From positions 3,892,001 to 3,956,000 of the forward strand of contig JADLSH010000236.1 of NCBI GenBank assembly GCA_016169945.1: a stretch of 64,000 bases of DNA, in the 5' to 3' direction. Below the pieces are notes generated by a model. The model worked only from the letters and a program-made list of their open reading frames with translations, had not been told where the DNA came from and searched no databases. This DNA is from Trachythela sp. YZ-2020. Lineage: Eukaryota > Cnidaria > Anthozoa > Malacalcyonacea > Clavulariidae. A program made the position numbers and the translations under genes. Positions 13,380-26,000 of this stretch are shown piece after piece (the first letter of the stretch is position 1; the number at the start of each line of letters is the position of its first letter).

Positions 13380-16300
13380 TTACTCCTCTTCAGAATCATC
13401 TGTTGTCGTTTCATCTAGACAGGATTCACTTGAGTCGTTGCAATCCTCCATAGGGCTACTGTCATTTGGAAAGGAACGCGTAAATTCAAGAGTTGGTAGA
13501 GTAATATAACCTTTTAGCGAAGAATGTACTGTTAGAAGTCGATGTTGGAGAATTTTCTGCGTTGATTTTAATAATGAAATTGAACCAATTGTGTAAGAAG
13601 TAGAATTGATATTGTCAGAGGACAGTTGTTCAATTCGCGTTGCCACATTGTTTTCTTCGTTTAGGAAGTACAGAAATACTCTGTTCATTTCTTGCTCGAC
13701 AAGTTCAATTTCCTCCTTGCTCCGTCTCAGGAGATGAAGCATGTCAATCGCTTGGCGTCGAACAGAATACGGTATTCGGACAGCGACATCTGTTTCATCT
13801 TCGACAGCAGTAAGCAATCCTTCTACCTCGATCCTTAAGTCGCTGACTTGCAGTTCTTTAACATCGCGCCTGTTTTCCGCCGATAAAGAATCGCGGGAGG
13901 AATTATATTTGATGAGCATCTCTTTAAGTCTTTTGTCGCATTTTTTTACCTGTTTAGCAAGTTTCTTTGACAAGGCATGACCATCTGAAAAACAAAATAT
14001 ATTTGAAATGTTAATATTTTCTTGTCGTGCATGTGTTTCCACAGTCTACACAAATCATATACATGCATTTTAGTAATTACTATATAAGGTTAACAATAAT
14101 TAGAAAGTTATACGCAAAATTTTACCAGAGTACTTCTCTTTTAACTTCAGCAAAAAGAGGCGTTCTTGGGAAATTGGCTTCATCTTTTCCAGGAGCTGCT
14201 TGCATTTTAGAACAATCTGTACTTGCAACGTTGTTTGGTATTGCTCATCATTAGGTGTCCAGCGAACAGCAACTTTATTTGACCTTTCAAGAGCAACCAG
14301 TTCTTTATTGAGTCTAAAACATTATGTGGGAATACCAGTAAATACAACAAATGTCGAGATTTCTCTCTATGCATTCACTGCTTTACCTAGAAACTCTTTT
14401 TACAACATCTGCTATTTGTTCATCTTCAACTGAACCTTCCGCGCATAAATTGTCTCTATAAGTAGAAGATTTAACGTCAGGACATTTATATAAAAACGTT
14501 GAAGGCGTTGATGGTTGAATCGCGAAAAGCAAAAGCATGCACTGTTCTAGTTTATGAATATTTCATTAATATATAGTTCATTGAAAGGTACAACAATGTA
14601 ATACATTTTTACTTAATACTTCGATCTAGTTAATACATTTTAGAAACAATATTTTTGGCTTAACTAAGAGTAACCTTAGCGAATAATAGATTTTCAACTT
14701 ATCCACGTAAATGGATGTCCACGTTTGACCTTCTGCTGTGACACTTTGTTCAGTTTCTTCTCTCGTTCCTGCGTAAAGAATGTATTATTTTTAAAGTAAA
14801 TGTTCAATCGTGTTGTTGTAATCTGTTTCTCTCATAAATTACAATAACACATGCGATATGAATGTGGTTGGAAATAGACATGGTATATAAATATGGTTTT
14901 AAACACGGTTTCATACCTTCTTGTTCACCGCATACAAGTCGACGTTCAGTTTCGGCTAGCTGTTGTATGAGTGACTCCGTTAATTCAACTGTAATGCATT
15001 ATAGAAAACAAAGTGTAATAATATTTATATACTTTTGGCCTACTTAGTCCCAATAGGGCAATGGAGTTTGACACCGCCGTATATGTAAGGCGGATACCCC
15101 TGAATAACAAATGAAACTTGTCATGTATAAATTTCCATAGAGTTACAGTATTGAAAAGCAGCGAAGACGTAAGATTTTAGCCTACTATTTAACATTGGTT
15201 CGATTTTTTTGTGCTTTTCTATAGTCATTTTATGCACTACCCCATTTGGAATAACATAACAATTAAAGAACCATAATTCCGATGGTGTCATTAATTGATG
15301 TTCTTGAATATTTACTCATAGTCATACCTGGAGAGTTTGTTGACAGCTGAGAAAGACTTTCGCTACTTGCTGCCATGCAATCTGTTGCTCTTTTCCAATT
15401 TTTAATCAACTTAGAAACTATAAAAAGGAAGAATATGTTGACTCATAACTAAAATTCCTATAAACTGCAGATTTTGGAAGATCATGCTGATACCTTATTT
15501 ATATAGGGTTACCGCGTCTCTCCAATACCATGAAATATATGAAAGAAATTATCTAATTACAATTGATACAATTTCTGTATTGATATAATCAACGTTTTAT
15601 GGTTCAAAAGCAATTGGACAAGAGCAAAAATTGGCATGCCTCCTACAAGAAAATAATCTTTTACACTGCAATTATGATCGTTAAGGTGGCTCGATATAGT
15701 AATCACAAAAACTTTACTCAAGAATCGCGAAAACAAAACTTCATACTCTATGAACAAATCCGTGTGACCATTTGTTCGCGTAAGCAGTTGCTCGCGCCAT
15801 CTCGCGTCATTGTGCGTGTTATACAGTTTATACCGTTCCATGTCAATTGCTGACGTCATTAAAAAAATCCATTTTTGAAAAACAATGCGCTATATCTCAT
15901 TATTTTGTCCGGTGACCTATGTTCAAATTTTGCATGCTGTATTGCACCGCAAAAATTCATTGTACCAAAAATAAAAAAATCTGTAGTGCCAAAAAAATGT
16001 TATCGAAGAAAACGACACCTGATGAATATAACCTAAAAATATGGAGTTTAATCATTTCAAAGTGTTGAACACCTGAATTTTTGAAAACTGTATCGAGCCA
16101 CCTTAAGTGAAAACATCACATTGAAATCACTATTAATATTTATTAGTAAAATTACATAGGTGATTATTGAAAATTCTCAACGCTGATTGGTTGCGCTACC
16201 TCGGATTAATACGCGATAATCACCTAAAGCGTTTTTAAGCCGCTTTTATCGTAAATATTCAATTAAAATATTTTTGAAATATGCATTTTCTATTTTTTTC

Positions 16301-19229
16301 CAAATAATCACCTATGTAATTTTACTAAAACAATTATTCACCTCAGGCTCGGTGAATATGGGTGAATAAAAACCTCGACTTCGTCTCGGTTTTTATTCAC
16401 CGATATTCACCTCGCCTTCGGCGAATAATTGTTAAATACTACTTCAATTCCTACCCAAGGTGTCTTTGCAGTGTTGAGAATAATGAAGAATAGCATCACT
16501 TAAAACATCTATTCTATGTGATGGGCGCATTTCTTTTGTCATTTTGCCAAATCGACGAAGGTAGGACCACAAACGCTCAAGTTGCTCTCCATCTGTTAAC
16601 CCAAAACCATTAACTCGTCTTGGACTATATTGAAGCTACGCAAAAAGCGAGAAAATTGAAGTCTATCACTCCATATACTGTACGACATTAAATCAAGAAT
16701 TCTTGAACGTTAAATTTTTACTTGCAACGCTGTTATAGCACACAAGTCACATAAGGGGCCGTTTTTTTTCTATCTGCGGGGGGGGGAGAGAATTATGAGG
16801 TGGGTCGTCCAAAAAAATACGGCCTTAAAAGGGTGGTTTCCGCGGGAGCAAGTCTCCGAATCCCCTACCTATGCAAGATTCAATAGAATGACTGTACGCA
16901 ATCGGGATCAGCCTTGCAACTGCTGTCTAAATGTATATATGTATATACTTTGGAATTTTTAGAAGTGCGGGGGGAGGGTTATTTGAAAAAAATATCATTT
17001 AGGAGTGGGCAACTGGGAAAAATTTATAAGTATGAGGGCCATGTTAAAGATTTTTATAAGAGGACATACTAAATTCCACCACCCCACCCCCCTCCCCATC
17101 AAAGATAAGAAATAAATGGCCCCTAATTATGTACCTGACAAGAGCCTTTGTGGCCATAAATATGAAAAGCAGGCACGGCCAGCGTGATTTTTTCAAGCAA
17201 ATTATCTTGTCCAGATGCCTATAAATTGATGCATATACAACGTATTGAATCGAGCTTGCCAAAACTATTTGGAATATATATCAGCGTTTGACAAAATTAT
17301 ACGAAAAATAGGAAACCTATATACCCTCAAATGTCTTTTCAGCAAACAAGCAATGTCGTACATGATTTTCATTTCTATATTCTTTCCTTCGTTTTTACTA
17401 GCTATACTTTTAATAAGCCATACTGCATAACCAATTCTGAAATTTTGATGCAAAACACAGCATACTGTCAATTAAAAATATTACAAAACATACATTTTAA
17501 TATTTGTACGCTGTGCAAGCAGACCAATTTGATGTTACCTTCTGCATACACTTATATCGGTTTTATATTGTGCATTACGTATACCTTTCTCCATGCTTTA
17601 AGCTAAGAAACTGCTTAGGAAAACCATGTCTGCAAGCACTCCCAAACACTGCTGTTTCATCCAGTGCTTTATATTGACTCGCCGATCGTAAAATATCACC
17701 AGCTTTAAAATCACTGCAATCCTATAACCAATAATTAAAACTTATTTGAACAGGGATTATGCGCTCAAAATTTCACGTATTTCGCTCTTATCTTACTGCG
17801 CACACTTGCATTATGACAGTCTCCGGCAACAGTCAATCAATAAATATAGTACTAGAAGGTACAAACCTTTTGAAACGATTGTTTCCTTGGATAGTTGTCT
17901 ATAAAATTGTCCACTTCTTTTTGGGAATTAAATATATTTTTACCATGCAACGGCTCCCTGACACTGCATCCAGCACTCTTCTTTCGAGGTAGACCGAACA
18001 GGGCATCAAAAGACTCGATGAGGACACCTTCGTCCTAAATGCAAACGGGTTTGAAAAGATTAAAAAACTTTTGAATTATACTCAGTTCTGTCCCTGTTCT
18101 GTTCTGCATTATTCATTTTTATCGAGTATTGGATGCGGATCGAGATATCATTGTAATGTACCACATGCGCTAAAGTGTATAATTAGCAAAAATGTCTCAA
18201 TACTAAACAATATACATGACGTCTGTGCAAAAAGTGAAAAAAATGCATGGGGTTCTTGACTGTTCCAGAAATTCTGAAATTCTAAATTAACGTTTATATC
18301 CCATGTACACACTATGAAGTCCACGTAATTTGTGTCAAAGTTAATTTATTCGTATTGTATAAAGAAAGCTTTATACAATACGAATAAATTAACTTTGACA
18401 CAAATTACGGAAATTTGGACTGCTTTCTTTTCAGTATACCTTTCCAAACGTGATAGGACGAGACTCTATAGTTACACGAGCCGCTGAGTAACGTATTAAC
18501 TATATTTACCATAGGACAAGCAGGACAAACATTGCCGTAATCCCGTTTTGGACAAATGGATTGTAGATTTCGCAGCCTGTGCTTGAAATACCTATATGAA
18601 ATGCAATTGAAATGCAATTGTGTAAATTTTATGATAAGTAAAGTTGAAAAGAACTCCGAGCCTCTGTGATAAAATTCTGTTCTTTGTTACTTTGACTTTG
18701 TATTACTGTGATGTGTCCTTTTGACTTTGTATCACCCTCTAATACAACATGTATCTGATCAACTATTCTTTTATCAAAACCTATATGCCTATAATGGTCG
18801 GACACTGCATGAGTATGGGAAATTTAATGCCGTTATCGAGTCACATTGAATTTACCTGTACTCTTCAAAGCAATCGATAATAATTGGATAAATGTTCTTT
18901 CTCTAAATAAACGAGATTTTGGCAGGACTTTGTTACTGAAATATGTCTGATATTGTAAAGTTTAATCAGCACGACGATGACAGTGGTACTGCATATACTG
19001 CTATTTTTACTTACAACAACATACGCGGGTAGTTTATAATTTAATGCTTTGCAAAAGTCATTTAGGGAAACTTGACATTCCAACAGCATGGCCTCCATCC
19101 AATCTAATAGATCAAAGGCTAATGCATATGATGGTCGTTTAGAGCTTGTAGGCCAAAGTCTTAATCTTGATAAGGTCACAGAAAATGGCTCACATTTACA
19201 CGACACTATACCAACTTGATGTGGAATTC
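13380..19229 (-). CDS. KDZ-family transposase-like protein, 14 exons, N-terminus unresolved
   Basis: Exons in transcript order: 19229-19015, 18902-18856, 18591-18510, 18034-17867, 17721-17585, 17436-17325, 17218-17135, 16635-16455, 15417-15328, 14988-14917, 14768-14675, 14455-14387, 14313-14126, 13984-13380; 2144 nt, about 714 aa. All are GT/AG with matching phases. KDZ landmarks, in order: a CKC pair then RLRLWPTS and LLDWMEAMLLECQVSLNDFC; RYFKHRL and CPACP; FDALFGL; ALDETAVFGSACRHGFP and LKHGE; MYDIACLL; AFHIYGHKGSC; and GFGLTDGEQLERLWS. Candidate catalytic residues are Asp (18005-18007), Asp (17355-17357) and Glu (16585-16587). The last six exons are charged, probably coiled-coil, with an acidic end. 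KDZ proteins are DDE-type transposases. The first exon starts inside a codon, so an upstream exon is expected. Alternatively, translation starts at an in-frame ATG at 19281. It may be an active element or a host-adopted gene. Confidence 0.82.
15687..16102. mobile_element. piggyBac-like MITE with TTAA target duplications
   Basis: Terminal inverted repeats GGTGGCTCGATA(T/C)AGT and its complement end exactly at 15687 and 16102. Both ends are flanked by TTAA (15683-15686 and 16103-16106), the piggyBac target site. The 416-bp interior has no transposase. It sits in the intron between exons 8 and 9 of the KDZ-like gene. Confidence 0.75.
16145..16434. repeat. Foldback MITE, family 1, copy B
   Basis: The core 16145-16326 is bounded by perfect inverted repeats AGTAAAATTACATAGGTGAT. 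It is followed by a second palindrome bounded by AACAATTATTC and GAATAATTGTT. Copies A and C share this layout. It is in intron 8 of the KDZ-like gene, 21 bp past the exon 8 donor site. Confidence 0.8.
18324..18409. repeat. Perfect 41-bp inverted repeat with 4-base loop
   Basis: Arms 18324-18364 and 18369-18409 are exact complements around the loop AAAG. The arms start CGTAATTTGTGTCAAAG and end CGTATTGTATAAAG. It lies in intron 3 of the KDZ-like gene, 101 bp past the exon 3 donor in transcript sense. No coding or terminator role is evident. Confidence 0.93.
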
Positions 19230-19281
19230 CTGAATAAAAAATACTAATCAAAATGTTGGGGTAAAAAATGAGCAGATACAA

Positions 19282-20089
19282 TAATGCTCAGTTCCCTTTA
19301 TCGTCAACAGTTCCCTTTATCGTCAACTAGCGTCGTCATCCATTCTTCAGAATAGTGGTCTATCGATAGGAAAGAAAAGAATTAGTCAAATTGCTGGCAA
19401 AGTATTGTATATGAGGAAAAATCTGAATATACAAGTTCAAATGTTGGAGAAGGAATCAGGAAACAGCGAATGACACAGTCCTGAATTTAGTTAACTACTC
19501 CACTCTACTCACTAGATTAATATACCTTCATTAGCCCGTTTATGATAATATTGTATATATCATATTAGAGTAAGTCTATATTACTTTTGTGAAACATTCA
19601 TGTCACAATGCAACTGATTTTTAATCGCATGCAACTGATCATCTTTCGGAAGTAGAACTAAAATTTACAGCATCTTGCAAATGAGCATCTAAAAATTTTC
19701 AATTCAATATCGAAATGTATAGATTTTACATTGAAAGGCAATCACTACCCGATTATCAGTGCAACTTTTATAGAGTGCAGGCCATTATTCTAAAAATAAA
19801 GCTTTAACTCAGTGTTGTTCTACTTTCGTTCATTTCAATGAAACTGGATAATGGCTAAGAGCATACATTGCCATTGCCCTAGTCTTTTAAACGGTTCATA
19901 TATTGTGTATAGTTTCGATGTATTCACAATGGATAACAATATACTCAGCATCATATTAACAAGGACAATATTTCCGCATTACTTTACAGTCATAAGAAAA
20001 ATTATGAACATATGATACTTTATGTTGTAGTTAAAACTAGTACAAGATTTTTCCACCATTGTAATATTAATAAAGTTTATATATTTCGT
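19282..20089. other. Upstream region of the KDZ-like gene, no exon found
   Basis: I searched the minus strand for the cysteine-rich N-terminal part usual in KDZ proteins and found no exon with a compatible donor phase. The sequence is AT-rich and without recognisable repeats until the 112-bp array starts. Confidence 0.4.
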
Positions 20090-22921
20090 TGCAACGTGGT
20101 CTAAGTCGGGCTAAGATGGTCTAAAGACTAAAGTCGTTGTAAGGCATGCTAAGTGGGTGTAAGTCGGGTTAATTCGTCGAAAGGTAGTTTAAAGTCGTCT
20201 TAATGTGGTGTAAGTGGGTGTAAGTCGGTTTAAGTTGGTCTAAAGTCGTTGTACGGCATGCTAAGTGGGTATAAGTCGGTTTAATTCGTCCAAAGGTAGT
20301 TGAAAGTCGTCTTAATGTGGTCTAAGTGGGTGTACGTCGGTTTAAGTTGGTCTAAAGTCGTTGTAAGGCATGGTAAGTGGGTGTAAGTCGGGTTAATTCG
20401 TCGAAAGGTAGTTGAAAGTCGTCTTAATGTGGTCTAAGTGGGTGTAAGTCGGGTTAAGTTGGTCTAAAGTCGTTGTAAGGCATGGTAAGTGGGTATAAGT
20501 CGGGTTAATTCGTCGAAAGGTAGTTGAAAGTCGTCTTAATGTGGTCTAAGTGGGTGTACGTTGGTTTAAGTTGGTCTAAAGTCGTTGTAAGGCATGGTAA
20601 GTCGGTGTAAGTCGGGTTAATTCGTCGAAAGGTAGTTGAAAGTCGTCTTCATGTGGTCTAAGTGGGTGTACGTCGGGTTAAGTTGGTCTAAAGTCGTTGT
20701 AAGGCATGTTAAGTGGGTGTAAGTCGGGTTAATTCGTCGAAAGGTAGTTGAAAGTCGTCTTAATGTGGTCTAAGTGGGCGTACGTCGGGTTAAGTTGGTC
20801 TAAAGTCGTTGTAAGGTATGGTAAGTGGGTGTAAGTCGGGTTAATTCGTCGAAAGGTAGTTGAAAGTCGTCTTAATGTGGTCTAAGTGGGTGTACGTCGG
20901 GTTAAGTTGGTCTAAAGTCGTTGTAAGGTATGGTAAGTGGGTATAAGTCGGGTTAATTCGTCGAAAGGTAGTTGAAAGTCGTCTTCATGTGGTCTAAGTG
21001 GGTGTACGTCGGGTTAAGTTGGTCTAAAGTCGTTGTAAGGTATGGTAAGTGGGTATAAGTCGGGTTAATTCGTCGAAAGGTAGTTGAAAGTCGTCTTAAT
21101 GTGGTCTAAGTGGGTGTACGTCGGGTTAAGTTGGTCTAAAGTCGTTGTAAGGCATGTTAAGTGGGTGTAAGTCGGGTTAATTCGTTGAAAGGTAGTTGAA
21201 AGTCGTCTTAATGTGGTCTAAGTGGGCGTACGTTGGGTTACGTTGGTCTAAAGTTGTTGTAAGGTATGGTAAGTGGGTATAAGTCGGGTTAATTCGTCGA
21301 AAGGTAGTTGAAAGTCGTCTTAATGTGGTCTAAGTGGGTGTACGTCGGGTTAAGTTGGTCTAAAGTCGTTGTAAGGTATGGTAAGTGGGTATAAGTCGGG
21401 TTAATTCGTCGAAAGGTAGTTGAAAGTCGTCTTCATGTGGTCTAAGTGGGTGTACGTCGGGTTAAGTTGGTCTAAAGTCGTTGTAAGGTATGGTAAGTGG
21501 GTATAAGTCGGGTTAATTCGTCGAAAGGTAGTTGAAAGTCGTCTTAATGTGGTCTAAGTGGGTGTACGTCGGGTTAAGTTGGTCTAAAGTCGTTGTAAGG
21601 CATGTTAAGTGGGTGTAAGTCGGGTTAATTCGTTGAAAGGTAGTTGAAAGTCGTCTTAATGTGGTCTAAGTGGGTGTACGTCGGGTTAAGTTGGTCTAAA
21701 GTCGTTGTAAGGCATGTTAAGTGGGTGTAAGTCGGGTTAATTCGTCGAAAGGTAGTTGAAAGTCGTCTTAATGTGGTGTAAGTCGGATTAAGTTGGTCTA
21801 AAGTCGTTGTAAGGCATGTTAAGTGGGTATAAGTCGGTTTAATTCGTCCAAAGGTAGTTGAAAGTCGTCTTAATGTGGTCTAAGTGGGTGTACGTCGGTT
21901 TAAGTTGGTCTAAAGTCGTTGTAAGGCATGGTAAGTGGGTGTAAGTCGGGTTAATTCGTCGAAAGGTAGTTGAAAGTCGTCTTAATGTGGTCTAAGTGGG
22001 CGTACGTCGGGTTAAGTTGGTCTAAAGTCGTTGTAAGGCATGGTAAGTGGGTATAAGTCGGGTTAATTCGTCGAAAGGTAGTTGAAAGTCGTCTTAATGT
22101 GGTCTAAGTGGGCGTACGTCGGGTTAAGTTGGTCTAAAGTCGTTGTAAGGTATGGTAAGTGGGTGTAAGTCGGGTTAATTCGTCGAAAGGTAGTTGAAAG
22201 TCGTCTTAATGTGGTCTAAGTGGGAGTACGTCGGTTTAAGTTGGTCTAAAGTCGTTGTAAGGCATGGTAAGTGGGTGTAAGTCGGGTTAATTCGTCGAAA
22301 GGTAGTTGAAAGTCGTCTTAATGTGGTCTAAGTGGGTGTACGTCGGGTTAAGTTGGTCTAAAGTCGTTGTAAGGTATGGTAAGTGGGTGTAAGTCGGGTT
22401 AATTCGTCGAAAGGTAGTTGAAAGTCGTCTTAATGTGGTGTAAGTCGGGTTAAGTTGGTCTAAAGTCGTTGTAAGGCATGTTAAGTGGGTATAAGTCGGG
22501 TTAATTCGTCGAAAGGTAGTTGAAAGTCGTCTTAATGTGGTGTACGTCGGGTTAAGTTGGTCTAAAGTCGTTGTAAGGTATGGTAAGTGGGTGTAAGTCG
22601 GGTTAATTCGTCGAAAGGTAGTTGAAAGTCGTCTTAATGTGGTCTAAGTGGGTGTACGTCGGGTTAAGTTGGTCTAAAGTCGTTGTAAGGCATGTTAAGT
22701 GGGTGTAAGTCGGGTTAATTCGTCGAAAGGTAGTTGAAAGTCGTCTTAATGTGGTGTAAGTCGGGTTAAGTTGGTCTAAAGTCGTTGTAAGGCATGGTAA
22801 GTCGGTGTAAGTCGGGTTAATTCGTCGAAAGGTAGTTGAAAGTCGTCTTAATGTGGTCTAAGTGGGTGTCAGTCGGGTTAAGTTGGTCTAAAGTCGTTGT
22901 AAGGCATGGTAAGTCGGGTTA
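20090..22921. repeat. 112-bp satellite array, about 25 copies
   Basis: The unit contains AAGTTGGTCTAAAGTCGTTG, TAAGG(C/T)ATG(G/T)TAAGTGGGT, TTAATTCGTCGAAAGGTAG and TTGAAAGTCGTCTTAATGTGG. It has an internal sub-rhythm of short TAAGT(C/G)GG-like words, suggesting growth from a shorter ancestral repeat. Some units are shortened by loss of CTAAGTGGG (for example near 21770, 22437 and 22750). It fills most of the gap between the head-to-head KDZ-like and MED14 genes. Confidence 0.95.
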
Positions 22922-23070
22922 ATAATGTTTTACGTTGGTGTGCTAATACTGTTTTGTATCCAGAATAGGATAATTATATACGGATCCATAATATCCCTGC
23001 AAGACAAAGTACTTACCCATCTCATGAAGTCAACTGCTGAGCATAAACATCGAGGACTCACCTCGGCAAG

Positions 23071-26000
23071 ATGGCGCCGATGGAGCCACAACAAAGCGAA
23101 GGAGAGATAATTCCGATCAACTTAGCTAAACATTCTCCCATGAAGATGAACATGGCTTTATTGATTGATTTCATGTTACAGAAGACTTATCATGATCTTA
23201 CTGTTATGGCAGAATTGTGAGTAATCATTCTTTATCATCGTTGATATAAATCTTCAATGATATATCATGATATTAAATTATCATTACATCAAATTATCAA
23301 ACATTTTATATATATAGTAAAGTAGTACTAGTAGTTACTATCGCAAGGAAAGTGCTGCCTAAGCACGTTTTCTACTATTAAACGTACTAAATAATAAGCA
23401 TGTTTTGTAGTATTAAACGTACTAAATAATTATGTTATGGCAACGTATATATTTTAATATCACTGTATAAATGTAGACAAAAATTTCGGCGTGAAAAAAT
23501 CTAATCAATTTCCTGGAATTTTTTCCTAATGGGGAAAAAGATTTAGCAGTTTTTAATAGGCTGTTGTCAAATTACTCATGGAAGTCATGGGGAAAAGACA
23601 GTAATATAACAACACAGGGGCCCAACAAAGGTTTATGTCTGTGAACAGTAAATCATAGCATAGTGATCATAGTTAACTATTAGTGCATCAGTAAATATAC
23701 TGTACGAGAAAGAATAGAAATAATCTTTAATTTATATGAAGTACTTCACACAACCGGAGGGAGTCAAAGAGAAAGAAATCATTCATTTGTTTTATTAAGG
23801 CCATCATATAGCCCTATAATATTAAAATAGCATGACTGTCATTCAAGAAAATATGCAAAAGTGCTGTATGAATATCATGGTAAGGAAATTCAATTTCCCA
23901 ATCAGTTATAACATGCCCTTGAAGCTCCTTTCCATAAGTCATAAGTCATAAACCAAATTTGGTTTTCATTTTTGCCAATTTGTTCTTCTAACACAATGGG
24001 TAGATCAATGTTATTTTGTGCCTCAATGGGCTCCACCACAATGGGTAGATCACTATTTATATTTTGACCTACCTCCACGGGTAGATTGTTTATATTTTGA
24101 GCTACCTCCACGGGTAGATTGTTTATATTTTGAGCTACCTCCACGGGTAGATTTATTCAATTCACTTCAATTACGTCTTTATTACAAATAGTGGAGTTGC
24201 AACAAACATGCAACTTTACAATTGATATGTAATACAAAAGATTAAATTATTTACAAATTAAATTATTTATACCACTATTTGTCATCGTACTACACGTATT
24301 CGTACATGAATTATTAACAGTAACAATTGTTGGTAAGTTATCTATAGACAAAAATTCTACACCAGGGTCTAGGACTAATAGGCCATTATTCAGAGCTCTT
24401 AAGTACATCTTAATGAAATACAAAAGAACAGTAACTCCGAATAACATTTTGTTATTTTATTGAATCGACGTTTCAACTAGATTGTAGTCATCATCAGGAT
24501 TAGTGTAAAATTACAAGTGCAAGTATTTATATAGTGAAGAAAGCGGAGCTTGGTGTCATTGAAATATGATAAGTTCTTTAGAAGCTTTACCGCCATGGTT
24601 ACATTCTGGTTTACGTCTGCGTATGGCCAGAGACTCTTTATATAACAATAAAGACCAGTGGTCTGACCTATCAATTATTTTACAGTTACTGAATATAAGC
24701 TGTGTAATATTAGTGTTTATAGGAATAGTTGAGTCAGGCGAGAGTTCCATAAGGGATTTAATGTGTTGAAAATGCTCGCATGAGTGGATTTCCGAGCTTT
24801 CACGTGTGCTGTGTTCTTTTATTCGGGTGTTGTATACTGTTTTACCATATAGGTGCTTTGACAACCAGGACACGAGAATTGGTAAACTACGGAGCTTTTA
24901 TATTCATCCGGTGTTTTGTCTTTGCAGGACAGGAAACAATCGGAATTCGTATTTCGCCAGTTAAGATAAACTTACACAGACCTTTCACTAAGCGGCGAGT
25001 TTTCTTGATGAATTTATTAGTGAGAATATTGCCATATTTGCCAATAAATGGCAATCTTATTCATATTTTGGGTACGTTCTCAGTGGTTGTGTTCTCTGAA
25101 TGATGAACATGTTACTTATATTCAGTAATTGTAAAATAATTGATAGGTCAGACCACTGGTCTTTATTGTTATATAAAGAGTCTCTGGCCATACGCAGACG
25201 TAAACCAGAACTTAACCATGACGCTAAAGCTTCTAAAGAACTTATCATATTTCAATGACACCAAGCTCCGCTTTCTTCACCATATAAATACTTGTACTTG
25301 TAATTTTTACTAATCCTGATGATGACTACAATCTAGTCGAAACGTCGATTCAATAAAATAACAACATGTTATTCTGAGTTACTGTTCTTTTGTATTTCAT
25401 TAAAATACTGAGTGGTTCCCGTAATAATTAAGTACATATGTCTCCTTGTATTAAGACGCTATTAAATGCTGTAAACGACCATGCGGGCAATGGGATATTT
25501 CGGGCTGTAAGAAGCGCCGAAAAACTCATAAAAGCACATTGCTTACCTCTAGAATGAACGCTAAACAGTTCATCGCCTTGGTGGATATTAGCAGGAAGAA
25601 ATAAAGCCATACTTACCTGGTTTATTCAGGAAGTGTTCATATATTTTGCATCAAGTCAGATCCAGAATAAAAAGCTTGCAAATTTGCGCACGCAATTCAA
25701 TATTTTTCTCTTACTCCCCCCCCCGGTGCCCCCCCGGAATTCTGACATCTTAAATATGGACAGACAGATGCGAGATCGAAATCTCGACAATACATAACTC
25801 GGCCAGAAAGACTGGGTCAAGTGAACTCTGGAGAAACCTTAGCATGTCAAGATTAGGAGTGCTGCTGTGCAGCAATAATTTATATGTATACTAGTACAAT
25901 ATAATATTAAGCAAGGTAGAGTAATCGGTATCACTAATTTATTACCTCATGCTTAGCCTGTCAATGAATTTTAAGGCTGGGCATGAATAAGTTATAATAT

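Noticed and set aside
2100..20090. Terminal inverted repeats bounding genes 1 and 2 as one transposon
   Set aside because: I compared flanks by eye near 2050-2690 and 19230-20090 and saw no convincing matching ends or target duplications.
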